A stretch of 64,000 nt of DNA from Aquisediminimonas profunda (GTDB lineage: Bacteria; Pseudomonadota; Alphaproteobacteria; Sphingomonadales; Sphingomonadaceae). Both the position numbers and the translations under genes were made by a program. Below the pieces are notes generated by a model that was not told where the DNA came from, ran no database searches, and saw nothing but the letters and a program-made list of their open reading frames with translations. The stretch's first letter is position 1, and each line of letters opens with the position of its first letter. This document shows positions 33,169 to 41,092 of this stretch, piece after piece. The stretch lies in the NCBI RefSeq assembly GCF_019443285.1, contig NZ_CP080327.1:682001-746000 (forward strand). The letters run 5' to 3'.

Positions 33169-33627
33169 CTATTGAGCCCACTGCCCGGTGCCGGAGCCCT
33201 TGCTGCCAATTCCAAGGAATGTAAACGTTCCTCGACGCCCGGCATAGCTGCCGCTTTTGCCAAAGGCCCAGCCAATACAATGAACGGCGTTGGTAGCCTT
33301 TTCTGGCGCGGTGCATCCCCAAATAACTGCATTCGAACCCGCTGCTCCGCTGCTCTCGCAAACAGTGCGTGAGTTATATGTCGTGTCATTTGGCGGCATC
33401 GTTACCCCAATGCACTTGTAGACTTCGCTGGTTTTCTTTCCGTCTGCCCACACAATGTCTGAGGTGCCTGATGTGTACAAGCCTCCAAAAGTCGTGCCAT
33501 CCGTTCTGGTGCCGCCAGTCTCGACGGCTTCCTTGTCTTGCGATTGAAAGGTGAAGCTTTGGGCTTGGACGGCGGTGGCACCTGACATGGCAATTACAAC
33601 GGTGCAAAATGTTGCCAACTTTCTCAT
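33169..33627 (-). CDS. Secreted cysteine-containing protein of unknown function
   Basis: A 152-residue protein with a signal peptide (1-22, VQAQS) and a mature part with four Cys (at KCIG, TVCESS, WGCTAP, HCIGWA) likely forming disulfides. I know no family for it. A perfect ribosome site AGGAGAAG precedes the ATG. Codon use and GC are lower than in the flanking kilobases, suggesting recent acquisition. Repeated Gly/Ser/Thr in the mature part is consistent with a small extracellular domain. Confidence 0.6.
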   Translation of the reverse strand: MRKLATFCTVVIAMSGATAVQAQSFTFQSQDKEAVETGGTRTDGTTFGGLYTSGTSDIVWADGKKTSEVYKCIGVTMPPNDTTYNSRTVCESSGAAGSNAVIWGCTAPEKATNAVHCIGWAFGKSGSYAGRRGTFTFLGIGSKGSGTGQWAQ

Positions 33628-34094
33628 GATCTTCTCCTGCTGGATAGCAAATCGGCGCGAAAGACCGAACTATGATGTCATTAAGAGTACGACAGGTCAC
33701 CACTCAATGCAGATGCAACACACTCTAGTTTGAGCGGCGAGTCGGTGGTGTATGGGACGGCAGCATAAGTATAACCGCTAACCTGTCACCATTTATGTGA
33801 AACTGTCAGCATGATAGGCGGTCGGGATCGACATAGGCTGTTGCAGCCCATTTCGAGCGGGGTGCCCGCATGGTGCGTGCCGTTGCATGAGTGCGCTTTA
33901 ATGAATGGTCGTTGCATCATTTTTCGGATGCCTGGTACCGACCCCATTGCTTGAGATTTGCTGCATCCTTATCTCTGACATCAGACATGGCAGACAAGGT
34001 CAAACTAAGACTGATTTGCGGGATCTGACAAAAGCCGTCGCTTGACCTCATCCACGTCGCTAGCTTGCCCGGCAATCACCAAGGCGAATAGAAG
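33628..34094. other. 467-base gene-free stretch, low GC
   Basis: No coding frame of recognisable quality on either strand. GC is clearly lower than the window average. A hexamer CTGTCA is repeated 20 bases apart at 33783 and 33803, but no transposase or inverted ends go with it. I see nothing else. Confidence 0.5.
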
Positions 34095-34436
34095 TCAGTG
34101 GCTGCGAGCCTGTTTAAGCGCCTCATTCATTTGGGGCCGGGCGCTGGCCCAAGCGAAATCGCTGCAGAGCTTGCCATCGCGGACCTCCCAAGGTGCGGCA
34201 CGTGCTGGAACCGCGCAGATCTGTGCGACTGCTTCGCGGACACGCCTCTCCATTTTTCGAGCATCAGCTGGAGTAGCAAGATGCAGGTCTTCGATGCTGA
34301 CCACCTTTTTTACGGGCTCAAAGCCCTTTGGAACCTTCATCTTCCCGGTAACGATAATCTCTTGCTGCTGAGCGAAGGCTGGGGCAGTTCCGAAAAGCGA
34401 TACGCTCGCAAACGCGGCGATTATTAACCCTCTCAT
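34095..34436 (-). CDS. UrcA-family exported protein
   Basis: A 113-residue protein with a signal peptide (1-22, AFAQQ) and the UrcA pattern: VVSIEDLHLATPADARKMERRVREAVAQIC, then a second Cys in GKLCSDFA. UrcA proteins are small periplasmic proteins of sphingomonads and relatives with no assigned role; the two Cys (about 74 and 91) probably pair. The start has an AGGAG about 15 bases upstream. It lies in the low-GC stretch. Confidence 0.75.
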   Translation of the reverse strand: MRGLIIAAFASVSLFGTAPAFAQQQEIIVTGKMKVPKGFEPVKKVVSIEDLHLATPADARKMERRVREAVAQICAVPARAAPWEVRDGKLCSDFAWASARPQMNEALKQARSH

Positions 34437-34815
34437 GTTTACCTGACTCCTCTCATTTGCTCTCTGAACTTGAGATAGAAATTTGGGAAACCCCAGAACC
34501 GAATTTCGCAGTCTATCATTTAGCGCTCACTGTCATTGACCTGGATCAATCTAAGTGGATCGTTGAATGAATGTCCTCAGGCATTCTTTCGAAAGGGGCC
34601 TTAAAAACGCAGCCAAGGCACCAAATATCTTGGTAAGATCTGTTGAAACTGGCGCGTTGGGATTTGCGCTGGCAAAGCCCAAGACAATGTCCGCATTCCA
34701 CCCCTTAGGCGCCATCCTGATGTTGCCGCATTCGACAAACTTGCTGCCCTCACAGGGTTGCAACCGTGATCTCGAGAGCTGACGATGCGGGGGACAACTA
34801 AAGGGAACGTCCAGA
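34437..34815. other. 379-base gene-free stretch
   Basis: Two overlapping frames of about 70 codons on opposite strands (near 34551-34782) show no family likeness, no ribosome site and no codon bias that would favour either. I treat the stretch as intergenic, GC again low. Confidence 0.45.
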
Positions 34816-35211
34816 ATGCCCTATCTCGTTCACATTGCTTTGGTCGTTCGCGACTATGATGAGGCTTTGGCATTTTATGTTGGGAAGCTCGGCTTTGTGC
34901 TGGTCGAGGACACTTACCTCCCGGAGCAAGATAAGCGATGGGTGATAATCAAACCGCCAGGTGCGCCGAGCGAAGCAACCACAATCCTTCTCGCACGCGC
35001 ATCCGATGAGTATCAAGCTAAGTACGTCGGCAATCAGGCCGGAGGTCGCGTGTTCCTATTCTTATCAACTGATGATTTCGCTCGTGACTACGCTGCTTTC
35101 ACTTTAGCAGGTGTCCGATGGGTAAGAGAACCGGCCACCTACAATTACGGTACCGTTGCCGCATTCAGCGATCTTTATGGCAACCTGTGGGACCTGATAC
35201 AGCACCACTGA
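34816..35211 (+). CDS. VOC-family (glyoxalase/bleomycin-resistance fold) protein
   Basis: A 131-residue vicinal-oxygen-chelate protein made of two beta-alpha-beta modules: HIALVVRDYDEALAFY at the start, and a C-terminal FSDLYGNLWDLIQ. Likely metal ligands are H6 and an acidic residue near the second half; the final E of glyoxalase I is replaced by D in LWDL, so the enzyme activity is unsure. An AGGGAAC-like ribosome site is upstream. No neighbour suggests a substrate. Confidence 0.8.
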   Translation: MPYLVHIALVVRDYDEALAFYVGKLGFVLVEDTYLPEQDKRWVIIKPPGAPSEATTILLARASDEYQAKYVGNQAGGRVFLFLSTDDFARDYAAFTLAGVRWVREPATYNYGTVAAFSDLYGNLWDLIQHH

Positions 35212-35663
35212 ACCTGCCTAGACATATAATGACGCGTTCGATTGACAGCTTTGAAGTCTAAAAACAGACAGTCTTCTATCCACCCCAAATGCGCCATTTC
35301 GCCGTTGGTGCCTTATCCCTGAAAACTGACATTCACGCGCACATTGCCTTGTGAATTCGGGTCAATTCTCCACTCTCTGCACCTTTGTTCTCAAAACAGC
35401 TTGCCCAGCCTCCCCCGATCCCCCACTTGCCGGGCAGATTCTCGCGTCGATATGCGCCCTCCGGCACATGGTCGATGACGTGGGCCAATGCCGCTTCGCG
35501 AGATCCCTCTGCTGATCAGATTCATCCCGGCATGATGCGGCGCTGTGAGAAGAGGCTTTCGTCAACGCGCGGTTGATCGAACTTGAATCCGGTTACGATC
35601 AGGAATTGACTCATGCCGCGGCGGGCCTAACCATGATGGACTGCCGTAACCCGGGGAGTGGCT
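35212..35663. other. 452-base gene-free stretch
   Basis: No convincing coding frame or RNA gene. The first 150 bases are AT-richer than the rest. Short open frames here lack ribosome sites and family likeness. Confidence 0.45.
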
Positions 35664-36863
35664 ATGCGGTTGCGTCTGCTAATTCCTCTGCTGCCGTTAT
35701 TGCTGACAGCCTGCCTCTACAGCGAACGACCATTTGTCGCGCCTGCAGAGCTTGTCGCTCCCTCAGGCCTTGATGGGCGTTACTGGGTTGTCGGCAGCAA
35801 CGATCTGGACGCGGGGGCCAGTATCGTGAGCTTTTCGCATGATGCTGCAGGACGGGTGATTGCCGATACCGAAGGCGTTGCCGAACATGAGGGCATCCTG
35901 CCGCCGCGTTTCGTGCGCATCGCTGAACCGGACCTTTACCTGTCGATCAACGATACGAACGAGCCAACGAGCTACTATTACATCTTCCGCAAGGAGGAGG
36001 GCGGTATCTGGAAATCGTTCGATCCCTCAATTGCCAAGCAAGCGCCATTCATGGATGCCAGGGCCAAGTATCTGGATGCTATTGCCGGACGTTACGGTTT
36101 TGCACTCGACGCTGGCGGTGAGGGCACGGCTATCAAAGGGCCTGTTTCGAACGGGCAAATTCCGGCTCTGTTTCGCGATAAAGACTTCCTGGCGGCAATC
36201 GACGTCGATCTTGATGCGACTTACCTGCCGCTCACAGGTTCCACGCCATCCGCCCCGGCCAATGGAGACCGGACCGAAGACAGTCCGACGGACGGACCCT
36301 TGGTCTTCACCGGCACTTTCTCAAATTGGCAGGGCACGGTGCAGCCACCGGGACTCGAGGGCAGTTACCTCGAAGAGTATGGCGGCTCCGGATTGGCCAA
36401 AGGGGCCACACGGTTCAAGCGACGGACAGACGGGCGTTTCGATCTGATCGCGCTGAACGATTTGGTGCGACCGGTCGCTTTTGTGCCATTGCAGGCAGAT
36501 ACGTGGCTGGGCATCGAGGAGCACAACTCGGTTTATAACGGCAAGCCCGATCGGCGCTACTTGCTCCATGTTCTGAAGCGGCAAGGCTTTGGATGGAGTT
36601 GGGAGGGTCTGACTTTGGCCTGGTCCTCGAAAGTACCTGAAATTGCCCGAGCACGTGTACAAGCGATAAGTGCTGCGGCCAAACGCCACGACTTTCATTT
36701 TGATGAAAATTGCCTGGCTGGTGAAACAACCCCTGAAGGACTGCTCAACCTGCTGCGTGACGGTCAATTTTCGGTTGGTATTTTGCTTTACGGCGGACTG
36801 GAGCGGACGTTTTACAGGAAGTCCGAGATCGTTCGGCGCTTTGCGAAGCCATCCAGACCCTGA
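35664..36863 (+). CDS. Lipoprotein of unknown function
   Basis: A 399-residue protein with a lipoprotein signal (LLPLLLTAC, lipid Cys at about 17). The mature protein has two similar parts: a beta-rich half (about 40-130) and a second (about 220-330) separated by an acidic, Pro-rich linker (STPSAPANGDRTEDSP). I recognise no family. The start is the ATG at 35664, with GGGGAG six bases before it. It is likely attached to a membrane and periplasmic. It stands alone, ending 138 bases before a convergent barrel gene. Confidence 0.65.
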   Translation: MRLRLLIPLLPLLLTACLYSERPFVAPAELVAPSGLDGRYWVVGSNDLDAGASIVSFSHDAAGRVIADTEGVAEHEGILPPRFVRIAEPDLYLSINDTNEPTSYYYIFRKEEGGIWKSFDPSIAKQAPFMDARAKYLDAIAGRYGFALDAGGEGTAIKGPVSNGQIPALFRDKDFLAAIDVDLDATYLPLTGSTPSAPANGDRTEDSPTDGPLVFTGTFSNWQGTVQPPGLEGSYLEEYGGSGLAKGATRFKRRTDGRFDLIALNDLVRPVAFVPLQADTWLGIEEHNSVYNGKPDRRYLLHVLKRQGFGWSWEGLTLAWSSKVPEIARARVQAISAAAKRHDFHFDENCLAGETTPEGLLNLLRDGQFSVGILLYGGLERTFYRKSEIVRRFAKPSRP

Positions 36864-36955
36864 TGCCGGGGCAGCTGCCTTGATCGGGCAAAGACGCTGC
36901 ATCTGGGGACGAAACCGACAGCGCAGGCAATGCCCGGTCAAGCCCAAGAGCGGCC

Positions 36956-36994
36956 GGGGCCCATCCGTCGACATCGCGCCGGCGGATGGGCCCC
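36956..36994. terminator. Perfect 12-base hairpin between convergent genes
   Basis: GGGGCCCATCCG pairs fully with CGGATGGGCCCC across a 15-base loop, just before the end of the minus-strand barrel gene and after the plus-strand lipoprotein gene. No U run follows on either strand, but its strength and position suggest a bidirectional terminator. Confidence 0.6.
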
Positions 36995-37001
36995 CTTGCG
37001 G

Positions 37002-37607
37002 CTAGAAACGGACGCCAAGCCCGACGACGACCTGATGACGATCGACGTCGATGTTTACATCATTGGCACCAACATCGAGATTCTTGTAGTTCGAGTAACG
37101 ATATTCCGCCTTGATGAACCCGCTCGGCCCGAAGAGGTTGAATTTCTGTTCAATCCCTGCTCCCAGTCGATAGCCATCGGCTGTGCGGCCTTGTGTGAAC
37201 ACAGTGCCGGTGGCATCGGCGTACCGCGCGTCGAACTTGGCGTTGGTATAGCCCCCCTTGGCATAGATCATGGTTTTCGGACTGACTGCGAACCCGATGC
37301 GGGCGCCTGCATAGAGGTCGCGACCCGTTTTGAGATTCGTACTGTCGCCGATCTGGAGTACATCCACATTGCTTCCCTTGTTGGTGGAATCGCTCAATTC
37401 CCCTTCAAGGCCTGCGATGACACCGCCAAGCTGAAAATCGACGCCGCCAGCGACACCATACATGATGCCATCCGCATCACCCGTGTGTTCATAGCCGGCC
37501 AAAGCTTCGACATGGGGTCCTGTGAACGGCGCTTCTCCCTGGGCAAAAGCAGGGGTGGCAATCATTGTCGCCAAGACAACGGCAACTGACAATGGTTTCA
37601 ACATCAA
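37002..37607 (-). CDS. Outer-membrane beta-barrel protein (OmpA/Omp25-like)
   Basis: A 201-residue protein with a signal peptide (1-22, AFAQ) and an eight-strand barrel: FTGPHVEALAGYEH, GIMYGVAGGVDFQLG, YAGARIGFAVSPKTMIYAKGGYTNAKF, and the final HQVVVGLGVRF with terminal Phe. It is like the alphaproteobacterial Omp25/Omp31 family. The signature KAEYRYSNYKN near the C-terminus is typical. It is an isolated gene with a hairpin at its end. Confidence 0.85.
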   Translation of the reverse strand: MMLKPLSVAVVLATMIATPAFAQGEAPFTGPHVEALAGYEHTGDADGIMYGVAGGVDFQLGGVIAGLEGELSDSTNKGSNVDVLQIGDSTNLKTGRDLYAGARIGFAVSPKTMIYAKGGYTNAKFDARYADATGTVFTQGRTADGYRLGAGIEQKFNLFGPSGFIKAEYRYSNYKNLDVGANDVNIDVDRHQVVVGLGVRF

Positions 37608-37967
37608 TAAATCCTTTACGCTGCGTCCAACTCAAACATGAGGACAGCGGGCAAACACGGGTGCGCGCAAAGAGTTTCATGAACACAAGACAACAAGATG
37701 GACCGATGCCAATATACAACACTCCGCAAGTCGCTCGGCCCTATTGCGGTCAATGCGCTGGAATACCCAGCTCAGAGAATTGCGCGGCCGATATTGTCCT
37801 GCCGAAGGGGAATTACACATCTTGCAGTGTCGCGCAGAGTGTTCCGATCAAACGGGATCGGGCGTGTTTTGTGAAGACGCGTTGGTAGCTGACAAGCGGC
37901 GGAACTCTGACTAACATCGCACGCAATAGCCGTGCGCACGAACGCCCGGCAGAAGGGGGCTTGCGCC
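37608..37967. other. 360-base intergenic region between divergent genes
   Basis: Holds the control regions of the barrel gene (minus) and of the small membrane ORF/desaturase pair (plus), plus repeat copy A. No coding frame is convincing. No known riboswitch was recognised. Confidence 0.5.
37779..37820 (+). repeat. 42-base element, copy A (81% identical to 39144-39185)
   Basis: This segment matches the one at 39144-39185 at 34 of 42 positions, with the first 12 bases and a GGGG run identical. It lies about 150 bases upstream of the small membrane ORF at 37968. It contains a CGGC/GCCG partial inverted repeat. Role unknown; it could be a 5'-leader structure or an operator. Confidence 0.55.
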
Positions 37968-38162
37968 ATGCGATTGATTGCACTTGCGTTCAACTTCGGC
38001 CCGATCCTGTTTGGCATCGGCTTCCTGGCACCGCTGATTGCCGCCATCCTTGGTCTTGCCGGATTGTCTGCGCCTCTTGGCCTCAGTCCGATCAAGTTTG
38101 GCCTGGTTGCCGGCGTCATCCTTGGTGCGGCGGCCCGTATGCGGAGGACATGGCTGTGGTAG
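37968..38162 (+). CDS. Small membrane protein
   Basis: A 64-residue protein with two predicted membrane helices (about 4-24 and 34-52) and a basic C-terminus (RMRRTWLW). The coding frame runs into the start of the desaturase gene, so the two are probably translationally coupled. No family recognised. Judged real from hydrophobicity and from its coupling to a known gene. Confidence 0.55.
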   Translation: MRLIALAFNFGPILFGIGFLAPLIAAILGLAGLSAPLGLSPIKFGLVAGVILGAAARMRRTWLW

Positions 38163-39013
38163 AACCGGCCGTTCCCTCGAGCCTGCGCGCGCGGGAAAAG
38201 GCCATTGCCGATCAATTCATTGGCGGCTTTCCCTGGCTGATGGTCCTCTGGCCGATTGCCAACACCAGCGTATGGCTTGCGCTGTGGCCTCTTGTCTTCA
38301 GCGGGGCGCTGCCGCTCTGGGCAGGATTCCTGATTGCGACATTCAACCTGTCCGTCAGTTACCTCCCCTCGCACGAAGCCCAGCACAACATCATCTTCCC
38401 CGAAGGTTCCCGCTGGCATTGGGTCAACGAACTTGTGGGCTGGTTTTCGCTGATCCCGATGTGGACCCCGCTTTCGGTTCTCAGGGTTACGCATTACGAG
38501 CATCATCGCCACGCCAATGATCCTGAGCTGGATCCGGATTATCCCATGGCTGCACCGACCGCTCTGCAAGGGCTCGCAAAGGCCATTGTAAAGAACCAGC
38601 CGCGGCACGATCGCTATGGCGCGACGCTGCAGCGGCTCGGGACGCCGGCTGCCGCGCAGGCCATGCTTCACGGCCTGCTTGCCCGGGCCTCCTTATACAC
38701 CATTCTCGCCGTCCTCGCCTGGAGCGGCCATGTTTGGGAAGCACTTTTCCTGTGGTGGCTGCCCATCAAGATCAGCTCAGTCTACATCAATTTCTACCTC
38801 AGCTGGGCACCGCACCAGCCGATGACGCAGACGGGCCGATATCGCGATACACGCTCATTCCGCAGCCTGTGGGGAACGATCGGGTCTTCGGGGATGCAAT
38901 ACCATATTATCCACCATCTCTATCCGACCATCCCGCTTTATCGCACCCCAGCCGCCTTTCGCGCACTGCGCCCGATCCTTGAGGAACGGGGCTGCGACCT
39001 TGGGGGGATGTAG
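38156..39013 (+). CDS. Membrane fatty-acid desaturase / beta-carotene-hydroxylase-like enzyme
   Basis: A 285-residue di-iron membrane enzyme with the three histidine clusters: HEAQH, HYEHHRH and HIIHH, in helical surroundings (about four membrane helices). These match PF00487-type desaturases, some of which hydroxylate carotenoids in sphingomonads. A GGAGG lies eight bases before a GTG at 38156; an ATG two codons earlier is very close to that site. The product could be an unsaturated or hydroxylated fatty acid or xanthophyll; sequence alone does not decide. The gene is linked to the small membrane ORF. Confidence 0.75.
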   Translation: MVEPAVPSSLRAREKAIADQFIGGFPWLMVLWPIANTSVWLALWPLVFSGALPLWAGFLIATFNLSVSYLPSHEAQHNIIFPEGSRWHWVNELVGWFSLIPMWTPLSVLRVTHYEHHRHANDPELDPDYPMAAPTALQGLAKAIVKNQPRHDRYGATLQRLGTPAAAQAMLHGLLARASLYTILAVLAWSGHVWEALFLWWLPIKISSVYINFYLSWAPHQPMTQTGRYRDTRSFRSLWGTIGSSGMQYHIIHHLYPTIPLYRTPAAFRALRPILEERGCDLGGM

Positions 39014-39368
39014 AGCCGAATCATAACGACTCAAGCCAGAGCAACCCTCACGAAAAAAGGCCTTTCCTATTCGCTGTGAATCTGCTCCATCCTGCGTGAT
39101 GAAGCGCAGTGCCTTCCCCTCCCGCATCGCCCCCGTCCCAATGATTGCGCGGCCGGTATTATTCTACCGGAGGGGAGTGACAAATTTGACAAGTTCCGGA
39201 ACGGGTCGGGAAAGCGCCTTGCCGCGCTTTCCTTGTAAAGGGGGTACGCGATGCCCATATCCCGCTTATGTCGTTATGCTCGGTTGAGCAGATTATTGTC
39301 GGGCGTTGATCGCCATCCTGCGGGCGACTCTTGTCATCGGGAAAAACCACCATTGAAAGGACAAGGTC
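39014..39368. other. 355-base intergenic region
   Basis: Holds repeat copy B and a short AAAGGCCTTT palindrome shortly after the desaturase stop that could assist termination. No coding frame is convincing. Confidence 0.45.
39144..39185 (+). repeat. 42-base element, copy B (81% identical to 37779-37820)
   Basis: Second copy of the element upstream of the desaturase locus. Here it includes a perfect inverted repeat CCGGTA-N6-TACCGG followed by AGGGGAGTGA. It lies about 180 bases upstream of the small Lys-rich ORF at 39369, the same kind of position as copy A. Confidence 0.55.
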
Positions 39369-39497
39369 GTGGCCAAATCGCAAAAGAAATCCAACCGTGA
39401 AGTCCGCAAGCCCAAGGCCGAAAAGCCGAAGACAAACGCATCCAATCCGTCTGACAAGCGCGGCCTGGTTCCCGGCCTCGACAATATGAAGCGCTAG
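39369..39497 (+). CDS. Small Lys-rich conserved protein
   Basis: A 42-residue basic protein starting at GTG with GAAAGGA seven bases before. About a third of the residues are Lys/Arg (VAKSQKKSNREVRKPK opening), with a C-terminal GLVPGLDNMKR. Sphingomonads often carry a short protein of this kind. Likely cytoplasmic and nucleic-acid binding; function unknown. Confidence 0.6.
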   Translation: MAKSQKKSNREVRKPKAEKPKTNASNPSDKRGLVPGLDNMKR

Positions 39498-39508
39498 GGC
39501 CTGCGCGC

Positions 39509-39838
39509 ATGCGTCCTTCGGCCATCATGTGCAGGCAGCAGGAAGCCCTTCAGCTGGCCAAGGCGCAGAGCGAAACGCTCGAAAGCCGGCGGGCGATTGC
39601 CCTGACCGCGGCAAAGGCCTGGGGCTTGGCGGCGAAGGCAGCGGACGAGCGGGATTCAAAGCAGACGCCGCTCGACAAGCTCGACGCGGAAATCGCGCAG
39701 GAATTCCTTGACGAAGATGCCGAGCTTGCAGCCGAAGCGCTCGGTGGAGACCCCGTCACCGACCCTTTGGCGGCAGATCCCACAGGGCGCGTCCATAATT
39801 TTCCGCCGCCTCTTCCCAAACCAGAGAGACATGGGTGA
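39509..39838 (+). CDS. Small conserved hypothetical protein
   Basis: A 109-residue, Ala/Glu-rich helical protein starting 11 bases after the Lys-rich ORF. The motif CRQQEALQLAKAQSETLESRRAIALTAAKAW recalls a sphingomonad family of unknown role. The last 83 bases overlap the 3' end of the convergent flavin monooxygenase gene. A start at residue 7 is possible. Confidence 0.5.
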   Translation: MRPSAIMCRQQEALQLAKAQSETLESRRAIALTAAKAWGLAAKAADERDSKQTPLDKLDAEIAQEFLDEDAELAAEALGGDPVTDPLAADPTGRVHNFPPPLPKPERHG

Positions 39839-40943
39839 CGCCCACATCGATATCCCGCTTGAAACGCTGGATCGGATTGCCAAGGTAGACAGAGGTCGCC
39901 CCCGCCATCAGCGAGAGCTTGCTGGCCACCTCGCCCATGCGGCGCGAGACATAGGCCGCATCGCGGTGCGAGGCATAGGCGTCAATCGGTGCGGGGGCTT
40001 GTCCCGCTTCTGCCCATCTGTTCAGCTCGTCCATCCGGTGGCGCATGATGAGTTCGGCGGCGTGGATGTCCGTCAGGGCCTCGGTCAGCCGGATCTGGTT
40101 GGCGACCCGTTCGACCTGGAGTTCGCCGGTGAAGAGGCCTTTCTTGCCAATAAGCGTCGTGCGCACGGCCTCTGCCATGCCCGAGGCCATGCCGACCAGC
40201 GCCGCCGGGATGCCCCAGACGGCGGGCCAGGCAAAGGGCAAGCGGCCCATCGGAATGCCGAGCGCCTTGCCGCCCGGCGTCGTCCCCATGGCAACGTCCA
40301 TGCCCGAGACACGGCGGTGCGCAGGCACGAACACATTGTCGAGGATCAGGTCCTTGCTGCCGGTGCCGCTCAAGCCGGAGACGAACCAGTCATCCTCGAT
40401 CGTCGCATCACTGCGCGGGATGAGCATCCAGTCAAAGCAGGTCGGGCTGGGTTTCATGATCAGGAACCAGTCCGCAAAGTCACAGCCGCTCGAGAACTTC
40501 CAACGACCGCTCAACCTGGCGCCGCCGTCGACTTCGGTCATCTCGCTCTTGGTCGCAAAGGACACGGTCGAGCACAGCCGATCGTCGCTGCCGTCCCAAT
40601 ACTCGTCCTGCGCCTGCATCGGAAAAAGGCTGACCTGCCAGTTATGGATGACGAACAGATTGGTCACCCAACCGCTCGACCCGCAGGCCGTCGCAATCGT
40701 GCGGATCACTTCCACAGCAGTATCGGGGCCCAGTTCATATCCGCCAAAGCGTTTGGGCTGGAGAATCTTGGGGAAGCCCGCCGCCTTGAAATCCGCGACC
40801 GTTTCATCGGGGAGGCGCCGGTTCTTTTCAGCGTCTGCCGAACGTTCCCGCAGGGCGGGCAAAAGAGCCTGCGCCCGCGCAATCATGTCTGCCTTTGTGG
40901 GAAGGTCCGACTGGGCCCTGACTGCACCGACTGCCATGTTCAT
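39756..40943 (-). CDS. Acyl-CoA-dehydrogenase-fold flavin monooxygenase (group D)
   Basis: A 395-residue protein of the ACAD fold with monooxygenase character: KNRRLPDETVADFKAAGFPKILQPKRFGG, ATACGSSGWVTN, SGRWKFSSGCDFADW, SGLSGTGSKDL, and an aromatic-rich C-terminal DIDVGVTHVSLVWEE. It resembles the oxygenase component of HpaB/HsaA/TftD-type two-component systems, which use reduced flavin from a separate reductase. No reductase is adjacent. The ATG at 40943 has GAGGGG eight bases upstream. The substrate, probably an aromatic, is unknown. Confidence 0.8.
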   Translation of the reverse strand: MNMAVGAVRAQSDLPTKADMIARAQALLPALRERSADAEKNRRLPDETVADFKAAGFPKILQPKRFGGYELGPDTAVEVIRTIATACGSSGWVTNLFVIHNWQVSLFPMQAQDEYWDGSDDRLCSTVSFATKSEMTEVDGGARLSGRWKFSSGCDFADWFLIMKPSPTCFDWMLIPRSDATIEDDWFVSGLSGTGSKDLILDNVFVPAHRRVSGMDVAMGTTPGGKALGIPMGRLPFAWPAVWGIPAALVGMASGMAEAVRTTLIGKKGLFTGELQVERVANQIRLTEALTDIHAAELIMRHRMDELNRWAEAGQAPAPIDAYASHRDAAYVSRRMGEVASKLSLMAGATSVYLGNPIQRFKRDIDVGVTHVSLVWEEAAENYGRALWDLPPKGR

Positions 40944-41092
40944 GGTCTTATCCCCTCGCTTATTGCACGCCCGCCTGGGCACTTGGCGTCACTTTGCCAG
41001 AGACAATCGCGACGAGACATAGGGACAAATACTAGGACACTACGTCCCGAGGCGCCATTGCCACGCCCGCTCCGACATCCTATGTTCCTGAT

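Noticed and set aside
33783-33808. Repeated CTGTCA that resembles an insertion-sequence end
   Set aside because: No transposase, inverted partner or target duplication found nearby.
34551-34782. Two opposite frames of about 70 codons
   Set aside because: Neither has a ribosome site or family likeness, and they cover each other.
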